From Moringa oleifera (lineage: Eukaryota; Streptophyta; Magnoliopsida; Brassicales; Moringaceae): a stretch of 64,000 nucleotides of DNA. The stretch lies in the NCBI GenBank assembly GCA_021397835.1, contig JAJFZO010000882.1, forward strand, positions 3,724,501 to 3,788,500, in the 5' to 3' direction. The translations under genes were made by a program, and so were the position numbers. Positions 1 to 11,510 of the stretch are shown one piece after another. Numbering within the stretch: position 1 is the stretch's first letter; every line of letters begins with the position of its first letter. The notes below the pieces were generated by a model. The model was not told the origin of the DNA. It saw only the letters and a list, made by a program, of their open reading frames with translations, and ran no database searches.

Positions 1-227
1 TACGTGCAGCCTGGCAGCTTCCTGGGAAATATGCAGAGACAGCCCGCATCCACCATCGTGACCTCGATCTGTGTTCCTGTGAACACATCAAAACAGACCC
101 ATAAACGTGATATTAGCCACTAACTTAAAACACAATGTAAAACTGGCAGGCGAAGCCGGAGGAGCTATCCAGTTTCAGTTTACCGATGATGCATGAAGAT
201 AGGACAGCGACAATTAAGAGTCCTCAT
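1..227 (-). pseudogene. Defensin-like peptide gene copy, truncated by window edge and probably broken
   Basis: Reverse-strand match to the two intact minus-strand defensin-like genes at 1495-1830 and 5319-5677. The signal-peptide exon is at 184-227 and the start of the cysteine exon is at 1-76, where it runs off the window. The cysteine exon keeps the family acceptor and reads through residues that align with the copy at 1495, including a shared PGCT stretch. Exon 1 is 44 bases, against 52 and 55 in the intact copies. It therefore ends in a different phase from the cysteine exon, and its hydrophobic core is disrupted. I infer a small deletion that breaks the frame. The rest of the gene lies outside the window, so an alternative start or splice cannot be excluded. 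Confidence 0.6.
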
Positions 228-558
228 GATTTTGATTGTTTTGTTCTCCTTGTTGTTTTTGTTAAATGGTTTATGAGCCTTAACAATACATAATGTAAAT
301 TAAAAATAAAAGAATGACTTAATAATTCACGTCAACTTTATCAAATAACTTCGTATAAGGAAATAACTGTTCCGTGTTGGCTATATTGGCAACATAGTAA
401 AAAGCAATCTCGTCAAGATTTCTTACCAAATTAATTAAACAACACTTCTATTCTTAGAATTACAAGGCAGAAGTAGCCTCTGTTTACAAATACATAAAGC
501 ATCTATTGTCAACCATATTTTAATATTCTGAAAGATACAAAACTTGAAGAAAATTATC

Positions 559-869
559 ATGAGGAGCCTTCCCATTGTCACCATCCTTGCTCTCCTTTTC
601 ATCTCCTTCACCGGAAGGTTTTTAGGGTCTAACTAAACTCTTCTGAGTGATAAACTAACGTTTTCTGTGTATTTTGATTGTTACAGGAACTGAAGTAATG
701 GCAGTTGCGCCGATATATAAATCATGGTTGTGGAACGCGAGAGAACTTGGCCAACCGAACTGACGATCGTTGTAATGAGTTCGGCCGGGATAAATATGTG
801 CCTCAGTATCGTGATGCTGATGGACAATGTGGAGGAGGCTTTTTTTGCCTTTGCTTTTATTCTTGTTAA
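559..869 (+). pseudogene. Defensin-like peptide pseudogene (plus-strand copy 1)
   Basis: ATG at 559 opens a hydrophobic signal-peptide exon (MRSLPIVTILALLFISFTG). A second exon begins after the acceptor at 686 and ends in a cysteine-rich tail with the spacing C-L-C-F-Y-S-C and a stop at 867-869. The copy looks dead. The expected donor directly after the ACC-G of exon 1 reads GA instead of GT. Inside exon 2 an insertion near 718-724, compared with the sister copy at 4593, shifts the frame before the first cysteine. The 230 bases upstream are alignable with the DNA upstream of the 4593 copy, so promoter and gene were duplicated together. A cryptic splice that rescues the cysteine frame is possible but would need transcript evidence. 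Confidence 0.65.
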
Positions 870-1494
870 TGCTCTTCTTATCTTCCCTTGGTACCTCCAT
901 ATAATCAATATCCACACAGATTTGATAAACATTATGATCGTTGCAATAATCGAACTTTGTAACCCGATATATTAATCAAAAAACCATAATAATTTATACA
1001 TTTAATTAGTTAGTGACAGGAAGGTTGTTTTCTCATGTGATTTATGGTTGAAAGCCAAAGCCCTTCAACAAAGCTATATATAAACTCTACTTAAGGCCAG
1101 GAAGCAGCCGATTATGATCCAAATACAAGTGACTGTCTAGTATTTGGGAGAAAACTCCTTTCAAAAAACTGTTATCTCCTTCAATGAGAGTTAGATCAAA
1201 TCTGTCAAGATCAATGAATATCAGAAGAGCATATCAAGATCAATCTATATCAGACAAGGATGTCAAAATTAATATATCGGAAGCCATGATCAGAAGATCA
1301 GAAAAGTTATCTTTTCTGTCAACTCAATCATCTTAAAAAAAAAAAATCATCTTTTGATTTCTCATGGTAAATAAACAAACATAAACACATATAAAGATCA
1401 TCTATTGACTTCTCATGGATTATTATAAGTTTGAAGGAACAATAGACCATAGAGAAGGTGTATTATTGTTGATGGAGAAAACAGGTTGATAACA
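870..1494. other. Intergenic, no gene seen
   Basis: Spacer between the plus-strand and minus-strand defensin-like copies. It is AT-rich with several short A runs. I see no convincing coding potential here. Confidence 0.6.
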
Positions 1495-1830
1495 CTAATT
1501 ACATGGGTGAAAGCATAAACAAGTTGAGTCTCCGCTGCATTGGCCGTGAGCCTGCTTTCCGACGGGATCAAATTGTTGAATGCATCTCTGATTACAGACA
1601 GGATCGGTGCAGCCTGGCAACTTCCCCGGAAATACGCAGAAGTTATCCACAGCTACTTCTTCCGTTCCTGTTAAACTCATCGGAACGCATCCATATTAGC
1701 CGTAATATCACTTTAAACGCAACACTGTAAAAACTCATCAAAGTAAATCAGGAGGAGTGCTATTTGTTTCGAGCTTACCAGAGATGAAGAGAACAAGAGA
1801 AAAGACTGCAAAAATGCAAAGGGTCTTCAT
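1495..1830 (-). CDS. Defensin-like (DEFL/LCR-type) secreted cysteine-rich peptide
   Basis: Two exons on the minus strand: 1779-1830 (signal peptide, beginning MKTLCIFAVFSLVLFIS) and 1495-1667 (mature peptide), joined in phase 1 after a GT donor at 1778 and a CAG acceptor. The product is 74 residues. The mature part has eight cysteines, with a C-x4-C pair in the middle and a C-L-C-F-H-P-C ending, which fits a four-disulphide defensin-like fold. Family knowledge: such peptides are secreted and act as antimicrobials or as cell-cell signals, often in reproductive tissue. The sequence does not say which. Both splice sites are intact and there is no internal stop, unlike the plus-strand copies. It belongs to a tandem array in which plus and minus copies alternate. 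Confidence 0.8.
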
Positions 1831-3119
1831 GATTTGGTAGGCTTTTTCTTCTTCTCTCTTCTGCTTCTTTCTTCTTCTTTCTTATCCTTCTCCTTAGTGT
1901 TGAAGAGTTTTTAAACTTTAACTGTGGCACTGTTTATGGTAATACAGTTGAGAGAGGACTGGATATTGCCTTATTATAGCATGGTCAATGAATCTTAAGT
2001 TTCAATATGTATATACAATTCGACAGTGAAATATGTTACAAGAGAATTAAAATTCAAAAAAAAAAATCAGAAAATATATTATTATTGTAATTTCTTTTAA
2101 GAAGAGGATATTTTAACTCACATGATTATAAAACATTAAAAATATTTTTTTATTATTGAAATACTTCAAAAATAATTTGAAAGAATTTTTTACTTTATTT
2201 GAGGTCCACCACTCAAATTTAAATAATTTTTGGCATAAATTTTTTGTGTGTAAATTTTTGATAATATAAACTTAAATATATGAATATTTATGTATATTCA
2301 ATATTCGAAAAATTTTGAAACTTTTTATGAAATTAGTTTAAATAATTTTTTATATATGAAAAAATTTTAAATTAAAATTTGATATATAAGACTTTTAATT
2401 TAAATATTTTTTAATTTTTAAAATTTTTAATAAAATTTAATTTAAACTAAAATGATAAATCAATGTTAGATTCATCATTTTCTAAATATTAAAGTTTGAT
2501 TGGTAATATAAGACAAATATAAAATTTTATGAGATTTTTATTCAAGAGTTTTTATAATTTATTATATTAATATAATAAAATTAATAAATAAAATTATAAA
2601 TATTAATTGTATTAAATTGTTATATATTAATTTTTAAAAAATTAAAAATTAATTACATAAAAAGAGCTATATTTTGCTTATAGTCTTAAATCGGGATTTG
2701 TAAAAATAAAAATTATATTTATTTGAGATTTATATTTTTGTTAAATGTTTAATATAAAATGTCAGACTATAATTTTTGTTATTATTAATAATTTTATATA
2801 CACATGTAATATATATATGACTTTTATTTGTGTTATTATCCTAATATTTTTTTTAAACATTATCAAAGTAAATGAAATATTTTTATTTTATTTAAATATT
2901 TAAATTTTAACCTGTTCTCACTAGGTTAATAGATAATTTTTTTTTACAAATTTTAATTTGAAATAGTGAATAAAATGCATGTCTTATTAATATAATTAAT
3001 TTAAAATTTTAATACAATTTAAATCAATGAAAATAGTTAATTTTATTAATAAATATGTTATTTATGTTTGTATGCGAATTTTTGAATTGGACTTAACTAA
3101 TTTGGCTCTTTTGGTTAAA
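1831..3119. other. Very AT-rich intergenic DNA
   Basis: More than a kilobase dominated by A and T runs, with no open frame of note and no recognisable repeat ends. It separates the defensin-like gene from the dead ETFA fragment within one duplication unit. Confidence 0.6.
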
Positions 3120-3365
3120 CTGATAAATCGGGTCCGAAATTATAACTATTTAAGTTGACCAAAACAACGTCATCGGGCTACCTGGTGACGATGATCGTCG
3201 TCGTCCTCTTCCAATCCACAGAGACGCGAAGTGAAGGAAATGGCAACCCAGGGCATGCTCAGAGCTGTGACGAAACCAACTCTCATATTCCCTTCTCTCG
3301 ATTCTGTCCGCTACCTCCATTTTCTAGATTTTTAAGCTCTGTTATCCCTCAATCAAGCTCCATAG
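3120..3365 (+). pseudogene. Dead duplicate of the ETFA promoter and first exon
   Basis: This block aligns with the DNA around the start of the real ETFA gene (about 6400-6660). Shared landmarks, in order, are GGTCCGAAA, the CTTCCAATCCA segment, the GACGCGAAGT leader, an ATG (3240) followed by GGCATGCTCAGAGCTGTGAC (exon 1 of ETFA has GGGCAGTGCTCAGAGCTGTC), and CCGCTACCTCC before TTTTCTAGATTT. The frame inside the exon is disturbed. The exon-1 donor of ETFA (TTTGTAAGT) reads TTTTTAAGC here, so splicing would fail, and no further ETFA exon follows. It is best explained as the right end of a tandem duplication that also copied the defensin-like pair. Confidence 0.75.
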
Positions 3366-4380
3366 ATACATGTAACTCAAAATACATACTGACTTAGTTC
3401 TTTTGTTATGAGTAATTCTTCAGCTCGTACTGTTTAATTGTGAGAAATGTTTATGAGCTTTTAGTCGAAATCGACGTAACATGTGGCATATTTATCTAAA
3501 TCTTGTTGACGTGAGGTGAGTGGAGCCATCCTCTCTGTGCAGCTGGGCTTTGACATATCTCTTTTTTTTTTTTTGTGGACCTCAGCCTGATCGAGATCCT
3601 TTAGCCCACAAAACTTGGTTTACAACACTAGGCCTACATCAACGTTTCCACCCCCTTTGAAAGATTTCAAAAATAGATGGTTTGTTTATTAATGAAAAAT
3701 AAAAAAATTAGATTAAAAAATCAGAATGGCTCTCCTATTATTTTGAATTATTTTTATTATAAAATAAAAATAAAACTTGTGTGGGTCTCACATAAATTTG
3801 GAATTAAAAATAGAAGTGATAATCTCAAAAACCCTTTTAATGAATTGACATTCTCAATCCTTAAACTCAAAATAAATTATTATTTTACTTTTTTATTTTT
3901 TAAAATATTTAAATAAGATTAAAAATCAAATATCTTAAGTATTATATTAATGGGTGATATAAATTTTACTATTTTTTAGAAAATGATTTATTCTTGATAA
4001 AAATAATTTTTAAATCTCTATTTTTTAATGTTATAATAATTATTAAAATATATCATAATATTTTTTTAATTAATAATATATAAATCTACTTAAAAATGAA
4101 CATAAGTAAATTTGTGATATTTTATTTTAATTTTAAATTGAAATAAAATGTACAAATAAAATTTTGATTTTAATTTTTAAAAAACAAATAAAACTTATTT
4201 ATAATCCTGTTATTCATTTTGATTCATGTTCATTTTGATTTTTATTTAATTTAATTCTTGCTGATCTCAATTAGTGGTAAAATGTACATACACCTCGAAG
4301 GGTCGGAGTTTTTTTTTGTGCATCTCCAATTCCCGATCTACCAAAAGTATTGGTTCGAATTTAGCTACCTTACAAAATGA
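3366..4380. other. AT-rich intergenic DNA
   Basis: No gene seen. The sequence is mostly poly-A and poly-T stretches. Similarity with the 320-560 region (upstream DNA of the plus-strand defensin-like copies) begins near the right end of this interval. Confidence 0.55.
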
Positions 4381-4592
4381 AATAACTATTCCATATAAAG
4401 AAACTTTTTGGGATAACTATTCCATATTGGCTATTTGGCAACATAGTCAGAAGCAATCTCAGTAAGGATTTCTTGCCTTTTAATTATTCTTAGAATCATA
4501 AGATAGAAAATTCAGATATAAAACTTCACATTGTCAACTATATTTTCATATTCTAAAAGACATACACATGCAGAGCTTGAAGAATTAAAACC

Positions 4593-5025
4593 ATGAAGAG
4601 CAGCCTTCCCATCGTCACCATCCTTGCTCTCTTTTTCATCTCCTTCCCCGGCAACAATTTCAGTATTTTGTATTATGCTTTTTTTTTTTCAATTTCAAAA
4701 ACCCAATTGAGAATTTTAATTAACCAACTGTGCGTACCTCAGAAAAAGAAGGTTTTTATTTTTTGGGGTCTAATATATCAAATTTCAGATCCTTAATTAT
4801 ATATGGTACCGTAAATGAAAGTCTTCTAAGTGATTAATGTTTAATTTTGTTTGTGTTTTGATAATAGCCGGAGCAACTAAAGTAATGGCATTTCCGCCCA
4901 CATATCATGTTTGTGGAACCCGAGCAGAGAACTTGGCCATCTGCACCGATGGTGGTTGTAATCAGTTTTGCCGGAAATAGTATCACGATGCTCATGGACA
5001 ATGAAAGTTGTGTTTATGCGAATAG
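4593..5025 (+). pseudogene. Defensin-like peptide pseudogene (plus-strand copy 2)
   Basis: ATG at 4593 opens a signal-peptide exon nearly identical to that at 559 (MKSSLPIVTILALFFISF). The mature exon follows after an acceptor near 4868. Its cysteine pattern begins normally (C-G-T-R, then C-T-D-G-G-C-N-Q-F-C), but the frame carries a TAG and then a TGA before the last cysteines. It ends without the final cysteine of the family. The donor after exon 1 reads GC rather than GT. Two stops, a weak donor and the missing final cysteine together indicate a pseudogene. Confidence 0.75.
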
Positions 5026-5318
5026 CTAGCAAATCACTTATATTGCAATTCAAAAACAAAGTGAATCCAATCTGTATAATTGGAAATACAACCTTTTATA
5101 AATTTTAGGTAACATTATCTTCATAATTTGTTTTCTTTCAAAAATTTAAAAATCGATAATAAGTATGAGAGAGATTACGGGTGTGTAGAGATCGTTAAAT
5201 CATTTGATTTAATCGTGGAACACAAACATAAGACACACAAAGATGAAAACTTTATTAGATTATTATAGAAAATTAGTTGAAGGAATTAATAACAGATCTC
5301 AAATCAAGTTGGATTCCA

Positions 5319-5677
5319 CTAATTATAATTACAGGGGTGAAAACATAAACATAGTGCAGTGGCACCGCATCGGCCGGAAACATGTTTATTATCGGGACCA
5401 AATTTGTGAATGCATACATTGTCGCAGACAAGTTCGGTGCAGCGCTGCAGCGGCAGCGGAGACTTGCATAAACGCTCCTCATCCGGCGTCACCCCTCCTG
5501 TCCCTGTGAAACTCATAAAAAACACACACCCATATGAACCCTAATATTATCGCTTTAAACACAATGTAAAAGCTCATCAAACTCAAGCCGGAGGAGGAGT
5601 TATCCGAGCATTTCGAGCTTACCAGTGATGAAGAGAACAAGAGAAACCACGGCCACAATGCGAAGGATCGTCTTCAT
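5319..5677 (-). CDS. Defensin-like (DEFL/LCR-type) secreted cysteine-rich peptide
   Basis: Two exons on the minus strand: 5623-5677 (signal peptide, beginning MKTILRIVAVVSLVLFIT) and 5319-5503, joined in phase 1 with a GT donor at 5622 and an acceptor at 5504. The product is 79 residues from the ATG at 5677. In-frame ATGs at 5686 and 5689 would add three or four residues. The mature peptide has eight cysteines with the same order as the gene at 1495 and an almost identical C-L-C-F-H-P-C ending, but the loops differ considerably. The two are duplicated paralogs that kept the scaffold while changing surface residues. It is likely secreted, and its target is unknown. Confidence 0.8.
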
Positions 5678-6430
5678 GATTTTCATCATCTACCCATTTT
5701 GCATTTAAAGGTTGGCTATATATATATATTGGTCCATGGAGCTGTCACTTTTAATATATTAATTAAGTTGACATAGAATTTTTTTAATTATTAATTAAAT
5801 AAGATAATTTAGATTCAAAGAAAAAATCTGATGAAAAAATCTTCTTTCATTATTACAAGAATATCTTATTATAATTAATTTACTTTTTGATAACCACAAC
5901 AGAAAATAAATTTTATTTTTATAGAAACTAGCTACAAGAACAATAACTCTTATAAAATTTCATATCATATTCTTGTTTTAAATTAATATTGTAATTTATA
6001 ATGTAAATTAGGAGCTTACTTAGTTAAGCAGAGATCTTTTTCCTCAAACATTATGTTTTTGGATTCTATAATTATGAAGGATGAAGAAACTATGCTGATC
6101 TAAGTTAGTCTTAATTTTTTTAAAAATATATTTTTTATTTATTGTATTGATGTAATAAAAATAAATAAATAACTAACATCATTGAATTATCACTGCAATT
6201 TAAATGATTAGCAAATGATTTTAATTTTATCAGTAAATTATTAAGTATATTTATGTGAATTAATAGATTTAACGTACTGAAATCTTTATATTAGTAAAAT
6301 GGTTTAACTCTTCTGTATTTTAAAAATATATTTTGATCAAAAGTGGATGGCTCTTTAAAAACAAATAACCGGACCGGATCTTAGGCCGATGTTGGGGTTT
6401 TCCAACCGATACATCCGGTCCGAAAGTTTT
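5678..6430. other. Intergenic between defensin-like gene and ETFA
   Basis: AT-rich, with no gene seen. The right end (about 6360-6530) is the ETFA upstream and leader region, which also exists as the decayed duplicate near 3.1-3.2 kb. A run of TA repeats near 5719 lies about 40 bases upstream of the defensin-like start and could hold its TATA element. Confidence 0.5.
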
Positions 6431-6530
6431 AAGTCTCATGAAAACGGCGTCGTCGCCTTGCCTGTGTTTAAGAGAAACTGGTGATGGTGGTCGTCATCTT
6501 CCAATCCAACACAGACGCGAAGTAAAAGAA

Positions 6531-9500
6531 ATGGCGAGTCGGGCAGTGCTCAGAGCTGTCACGAAACCAGCCCTTCTTCTCTCTTCTCCTTGGTGTCTCT
6601 CCGCTACCTCCTTTTCTAGATTTGTAAGTTCCCTTATCGCTCAATTAAGCTCCACAGATGCATGTAACTCTATATTATATACTCAATTAGATTTGTAAGA
6701 TCCCTTATCGCTCAATTAGTTGTTCGAATTTTTTAGGATCTTTTAATTGGAATTGACGTAAGATAGTTGGTTGTTCAGTTAAGAGTTTGGTTTATATCAT
6801 CTTAAGTTGTGCGCCTAATGAAAGAGTTATACCGCGTGCTTGTGGTTGTCTTCTCCTGGGGAGTCCTCTTGATTGTATCTGCAGTTTGACAATGTGTTAC
6901 CGTCAATGAAAGGCATATTTGGATCGTCGAGACTATGTATTTAGGTTCAATTTACTTTCTTGAATGCCTACTTTCTTTTTGTACTCTTCTATATATTTAG
7001 ACATTTGCAGTGCTAATAATGATATTTGCTTGGGATGATCACTCTCCTGGAATTTCTCTGCAAACTATCGCCGGGTGGTATCAGTTTAATTTGTCTTCAT
7101 CTCGTTCCCTTTTATAAACAGATTAGCACGCTGGTCTTAGCAGAACATGAGGGTGGTTCTGTCAAGACCCAATCTTTGAGTGCAGTAGTGGCTGCAAAGG
7201 CTTTAGGAGAGGACAATTCCATTTCAATGCTATTAGCTGGTTCAGGTCCTTCCCTCCAAGAAGCTGCTGCTCATGCTGCCTCCTGCCATCCTTTTATTTC
7301 TCAGGTATTTAGCACATTCCCTTTCATTTCATTTAACTAAAAGTTATAACTGGACCTTGCCAATGCCATTATTAGCTATTTATTGGTTTGTTTTGGCCAT
7401 TATTCTTCATTGCGCAACAACAGAGCTCTAAAAATAGTGTAAGGTCTCTGATAAACCTATATTGTAAGTGATGTTTATGATAACACTTCTTATTGTTTGA
7501 AGTTTGAAAAGAGTGTGGGAAGGGGAAGAAGAGATTATCGATATTGTTCGATTTTGTACAGATGTTCCATATTTTCCTACTCATATGACAGGGACCAACA
7601 AAGTTTCTATAGATACTGGTAGTGAAACATTATATCTTCCTTCTCTCCCATGCTTCTGGGATTGCCAATATGCTAGTTAGAATAGTTCTCTGCTTTTGCA
7701 TGTTCAACGAGTTAATTAGGTGGAACAGAGACTTAATATGATAGAGCCATTTCTTTGCATTAGTGCATGAGTTAAATGCTGTTTGTTGTAGGTACTCGTG
7801 GCTGATTCAGATAAATTTGCATATCCTCTGGCAGAACCTTGGGCTAAATTGGTCCATTTGGTTCAGCAAAGAGGAAGTTACTCTCACATAATTACAACCT
7901 CAAGTTCATTTGGGAAAAACATACTACCTCGTGCAGCTGCTTTATTAGATGTTTCTCCAGTTACAGATGTAACTGAAGTTTCTGAGTCCTACCAGTTTGT
8001 CAGGTATATGTCGCGCCACTGTAATGGTTACTCTCAATAATTAGAATTGTTTATAATGGAAAACTCAAAGATTTCCTTCCTATAATGGGACAGAGTGGTA
8101 CTCTTGTGATCTTTAATGCCCTACAACCTGTGTTGAATATCAAGCCGGACTAGGGCAACTAAAGGATTTCTTGCTGATGGTTCTGTGTCTTTCTTTCTGT
8201 TTCTAGGTTAAATGGAATTTCCTCACAACAAGAGCAATACAATTATTAAATTAGATATCAATTGACTGCTTCTAAATATAGCCTACAGTAGGCTTACAAA
8301 TTTATATAATGTCTCCAAGCTAAATCATTTTCGTTGAAGTAAGCTCTTCATTATGTATGACAGGCCAATTTATGCTGGAAATGCTCTTTGTACAGTTCGC
8401 TACACTGGTGCCAACCCTTGCATGTTAACCATTAGATCTACCTCATTCCCTGTGCAATCTATCTCAGCTGAATCAAAATCTAATGAGGCTCCCATTTCTC
8501 AGGTTGATCTCTCAACCTTAAGTGAAGGTCTGTTTAACTTTTGCTAATGATAAATGTTTTAGCAGGCTAGTCTTTGCTTTGAATGTTTTGAAGGTGGCAG
8601 AACTAGAGGGACAAAATGAGGCATATCATCTCCAGTTTAAACTTCTTGCTTGATTGATAGATGTGACTACAGGGACACACTCATACACGCTCACTCATAG
8701 CTGTAGGATTATTTATTTATTTATTTATTTTTTTGGTGAATCTAGCAATCAGATTTATCTAACTGATAAATCTACTAAATATAGTCTATGCAATATCCTG
8801 AGACAAACTTATGTACTTCCGTGGCAGACTTTATTGATAAATCTAGATACGTGAAGCATACATCTCAGAACACGGAACGGCCAGATCTTGGAAGTGCGCG
8901 TATTGTGGTCACTGGTGGGCGAGGGTTGAAGAGTGCTGAGAATTTCAAAATGTTAGAGAAGCTTGCCGAGAAACTTGGTGCAGCAGGTGACTCTTCTACA
9001 GGGCATTTGCTGATCTGCAAACTTCATTTAATTCTTTCTTTCCCTTCTGTTGTTATCAAAATTCTTTGGGCAAAGGAGTGGATGTCTCTTGTAATGAAAA
9101 ATATTAAAATATGTTTTGTCATTGACACTGTTTGTATGGTAACCGTTTTGGTAAAACAAGATAATTTTCTCAAATTTAAAATGGAGCATAAGATATCATT
9201 TTTATCGTCAAAGGTATTTGAAAACTTCATATTTTGCGGAACATATAGACATTTTCTTTTATTGTCAGCATCACGTTTTCTTATGTTTTATTGGCCATCT
9301 AACTTGCATAACATGACTTACTGATAAACTTTTTTCCTTTTATCAGTTGGTGCTACACGTGCTGCTGTGGATGCTGGATTTGTTCCTAATGACCTTCAGG
9401 TACGATCGTGCTCTGCAATTTATAACTAGAATTTTTCTTTATATTGTATTCTGTTGCAAGGGAAACCTTCCATCTTTCCCTTTAAAGGCCCTTTGCTGTA

Positions 9501-10622
9501 ATTTTCATTTCTTAAGACAGATTGAAAGGTGAAGTGCTTAAACCATCGGCTTTCCTACTGTAATCCTGTCAAAATATAAAATCAAAGGTTTTATGCTTGT
9601 GTTCAACTAGAATTTAAAATGCCTCTCAACTGGCAAGACCTTTGTATCAATTCCAATGGATCACCTTCTATGGTGCATGTTAATATACTAGCATATTGTG
9701 CTACTGCTACATCTCATACATGTTGCCCTTTAATGCTTCTAATGTGTAATTGTTTGCTTCTTAGGTTGGTCAAACAGGAAAAATTGTTGCTCCGGAGCTG
9801 TATATGGCTTTTGGTGTTTCAGGAGCCATTCAACACTTAGCTGGCATGAAAGATTCCAAGGTCATTGTTGCTGTTAACAAAGATGCAGATGCACCCATTT
9901 TCCAGGTGATAGCTGCACCTCCATCTCTCTGTCTCTCTCTCTCTAGACTTCCAACTCTCTTTCTCTCTCAAACACACTATTCTCAGCTTTGACACATGAT
10001 AATGTCATTGAAGGATGTCATCAGGATTTATGTGATGCATTTTGATCTTTATGATTTCAGACCAAGAATCAAAATGATCTATAGGTTGAGAAACAAAGTG
10101 AAATCTTGTTGGCAGTTAAATATCACAAGTAAATCATTTTCAAGAACTAGTGTTGCAAATTCTGGATTTGATATTGTATTTTTTATCCCAATGAATTAGG
10201 TGAAATGAATTACTGTCAGTCTTGCCTTGGAAACCAAATTTAAGCTGTGAACTAGCTTAGTGATTATGATGGTACTGCTGCGAGCTGCACGGTAGTGCTC
10301 GCACTGTATAGGAATTAGGAAGTAACTTATTTTACTTGTAACATGGTCTGTTTTTCTCATATGCATACAATTGCTCTGTGAACTCAATTGTTGCATCTTT
10401 GATGGGTTCCCCTTTCATAAAACAAAAACAAGTGGACTGGTTTTTTCAGGAAAATCTTGTTTTGCTGTTACCATGGGCAGATCTTTCTATTTCGATTGAT
10501 TTTTTCTGGTTGCTGAATGCCAAATGTGGATTTCTAAATTGCAGGTAGCTGATTATGGGCTGGTGGGGGATCTTTTTGAGGTGATACCGGAGTTGTTGGA
10601 GAAGCTCCCTGAGAAAAAGTAG
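6531..10622 (+). CDS. ETFA: Electron transfer flavoprotein subunit alpha, mitochondrial
   Basis: Eight exons: 6531-6623, 7122-7304, 7792-8003, 8364-8527, 8828-8986, 9347-9399, 9765-9905 and 10545-10622. They total 360 codons plus stop, the usual plant length, and all introns are GT-AG. The first ~30 residues are rich in Arg, Ser and Leu with no acids, as in a mitochondrial presequence. The N-terminal domain starts at LVLAEHEGG. The C-terminal FAD domain has [34 protein letters not shown] and [12 protein letters not shown] (about residues 323-334), the signature of ETF alpha. Family role: with ETF beta it binds FAD and passes electrons from matrix dehydrogenases to ETF:ubiquinone oxidoreductase. 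In plants this supports breakdown of branched-chain amino acids and phytol during carbon starvation. A dead copy of its first exon lies at 3120-3365. Confidence 0.95.
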
Positions 10623-11510
10623 AGCAGTGTACAGCAATCTTAAAGTGCCAAAACTTGCTGAATTTCTTGTACATTCAGAAGTTCAACTAGAATAACCTTA
10701 AAATGAATAATAATGGGAAATGAACTTTGCAAACACAGCTTTCTTAATAATGCTTGCTGATTTCTCCTAGGGCGAGTGTTCTACAGATTTCTGTCCCACT
10801 TGTGGGTTAATTGTGAATTTTTATTTTTTTTCATTCTGCTAAAGCATTTGCCGAGGTAGGAAGTATGTGGGCTGAGTTAATAGCCCAGGGCGAACCCAGT
10901 GGTTCAGCCGCAGCCCCAAACTGAGCCGCCCAAAGTCAAAGTGGACATGTGATTGTGTGGCTGCGCGAGATGCCGCAATGAACATGGTGGTAAGGTGCGT
11001 CCAAATTAATAAAGGATAACCACAAAAAGGAAATTAATTAAAAACCCAAAAAACGAAAAAAGTGCTCTTGGTGGGTCCCAGAGCCAGGTGGCCGCTTGCC
11101 CCATGTGCTCCAAACCTCATATTCCCCTGCGTATGCGATGCAAGATCTGGAAAATTTCTTCCAGTAATCAGTTGACATGTGGCAAGCAGTGAACACAATT
11201 GAACGTGGCAGAGCATCATTGGTTCATTTATTTGAAGCCTACCGTGTCCTAATGTAGAAGTCGGTTCTAAGTAAAGCCCCGTCGGGTTCCCGAAGAGAAA
11301 ATGTCCTCTTCGGAGTCCAAAGAGGTAACCTTTTAGCCTCCTCGTGGGGTTCAAAGTCCACTTGAACACAAGACCAATTCCAAATCAAACTCAAAGACCC
11401 TTCCTTTCTGTGTCTCTCTTTATTCATATATGTATTTGTGATTTGTAAGTGTGTATAGAGTGATAGAGAAATAAGAATTGCAGGCAAACTTGCAGCCGTT
11501 CCATCTCTTC
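10623..11510. other. ETFA 3' region and UPM1 upstream region
   Basis: No gene seen. The first 200 bases are probably the ETFA 3' UTR, with AATAA-type signals near 10690-10710. The part from about 11040 is more GC-balanced and lies directly upstream of UPM1, so it is the likely promoter and 5' UTR. I could not fix a TATA box. Confidence 0.45.

Noticed and set aside
4593..4796. 67-residue plus-strand frame starting with a signal peptide, considered as a complete secreted peptide
   Set aside because: After the signal peptide the frame only reads through the intron of a defensin-like pseudogene, with no cysteine framework.
8987..9346. Open frame extending past ETFA exon 5
   Set aside because: It is intron 5 of ETFA. 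Joining 8986 to 9347 restores the conserved protein, and the intron frame has a composition typical of non-coding DNA.
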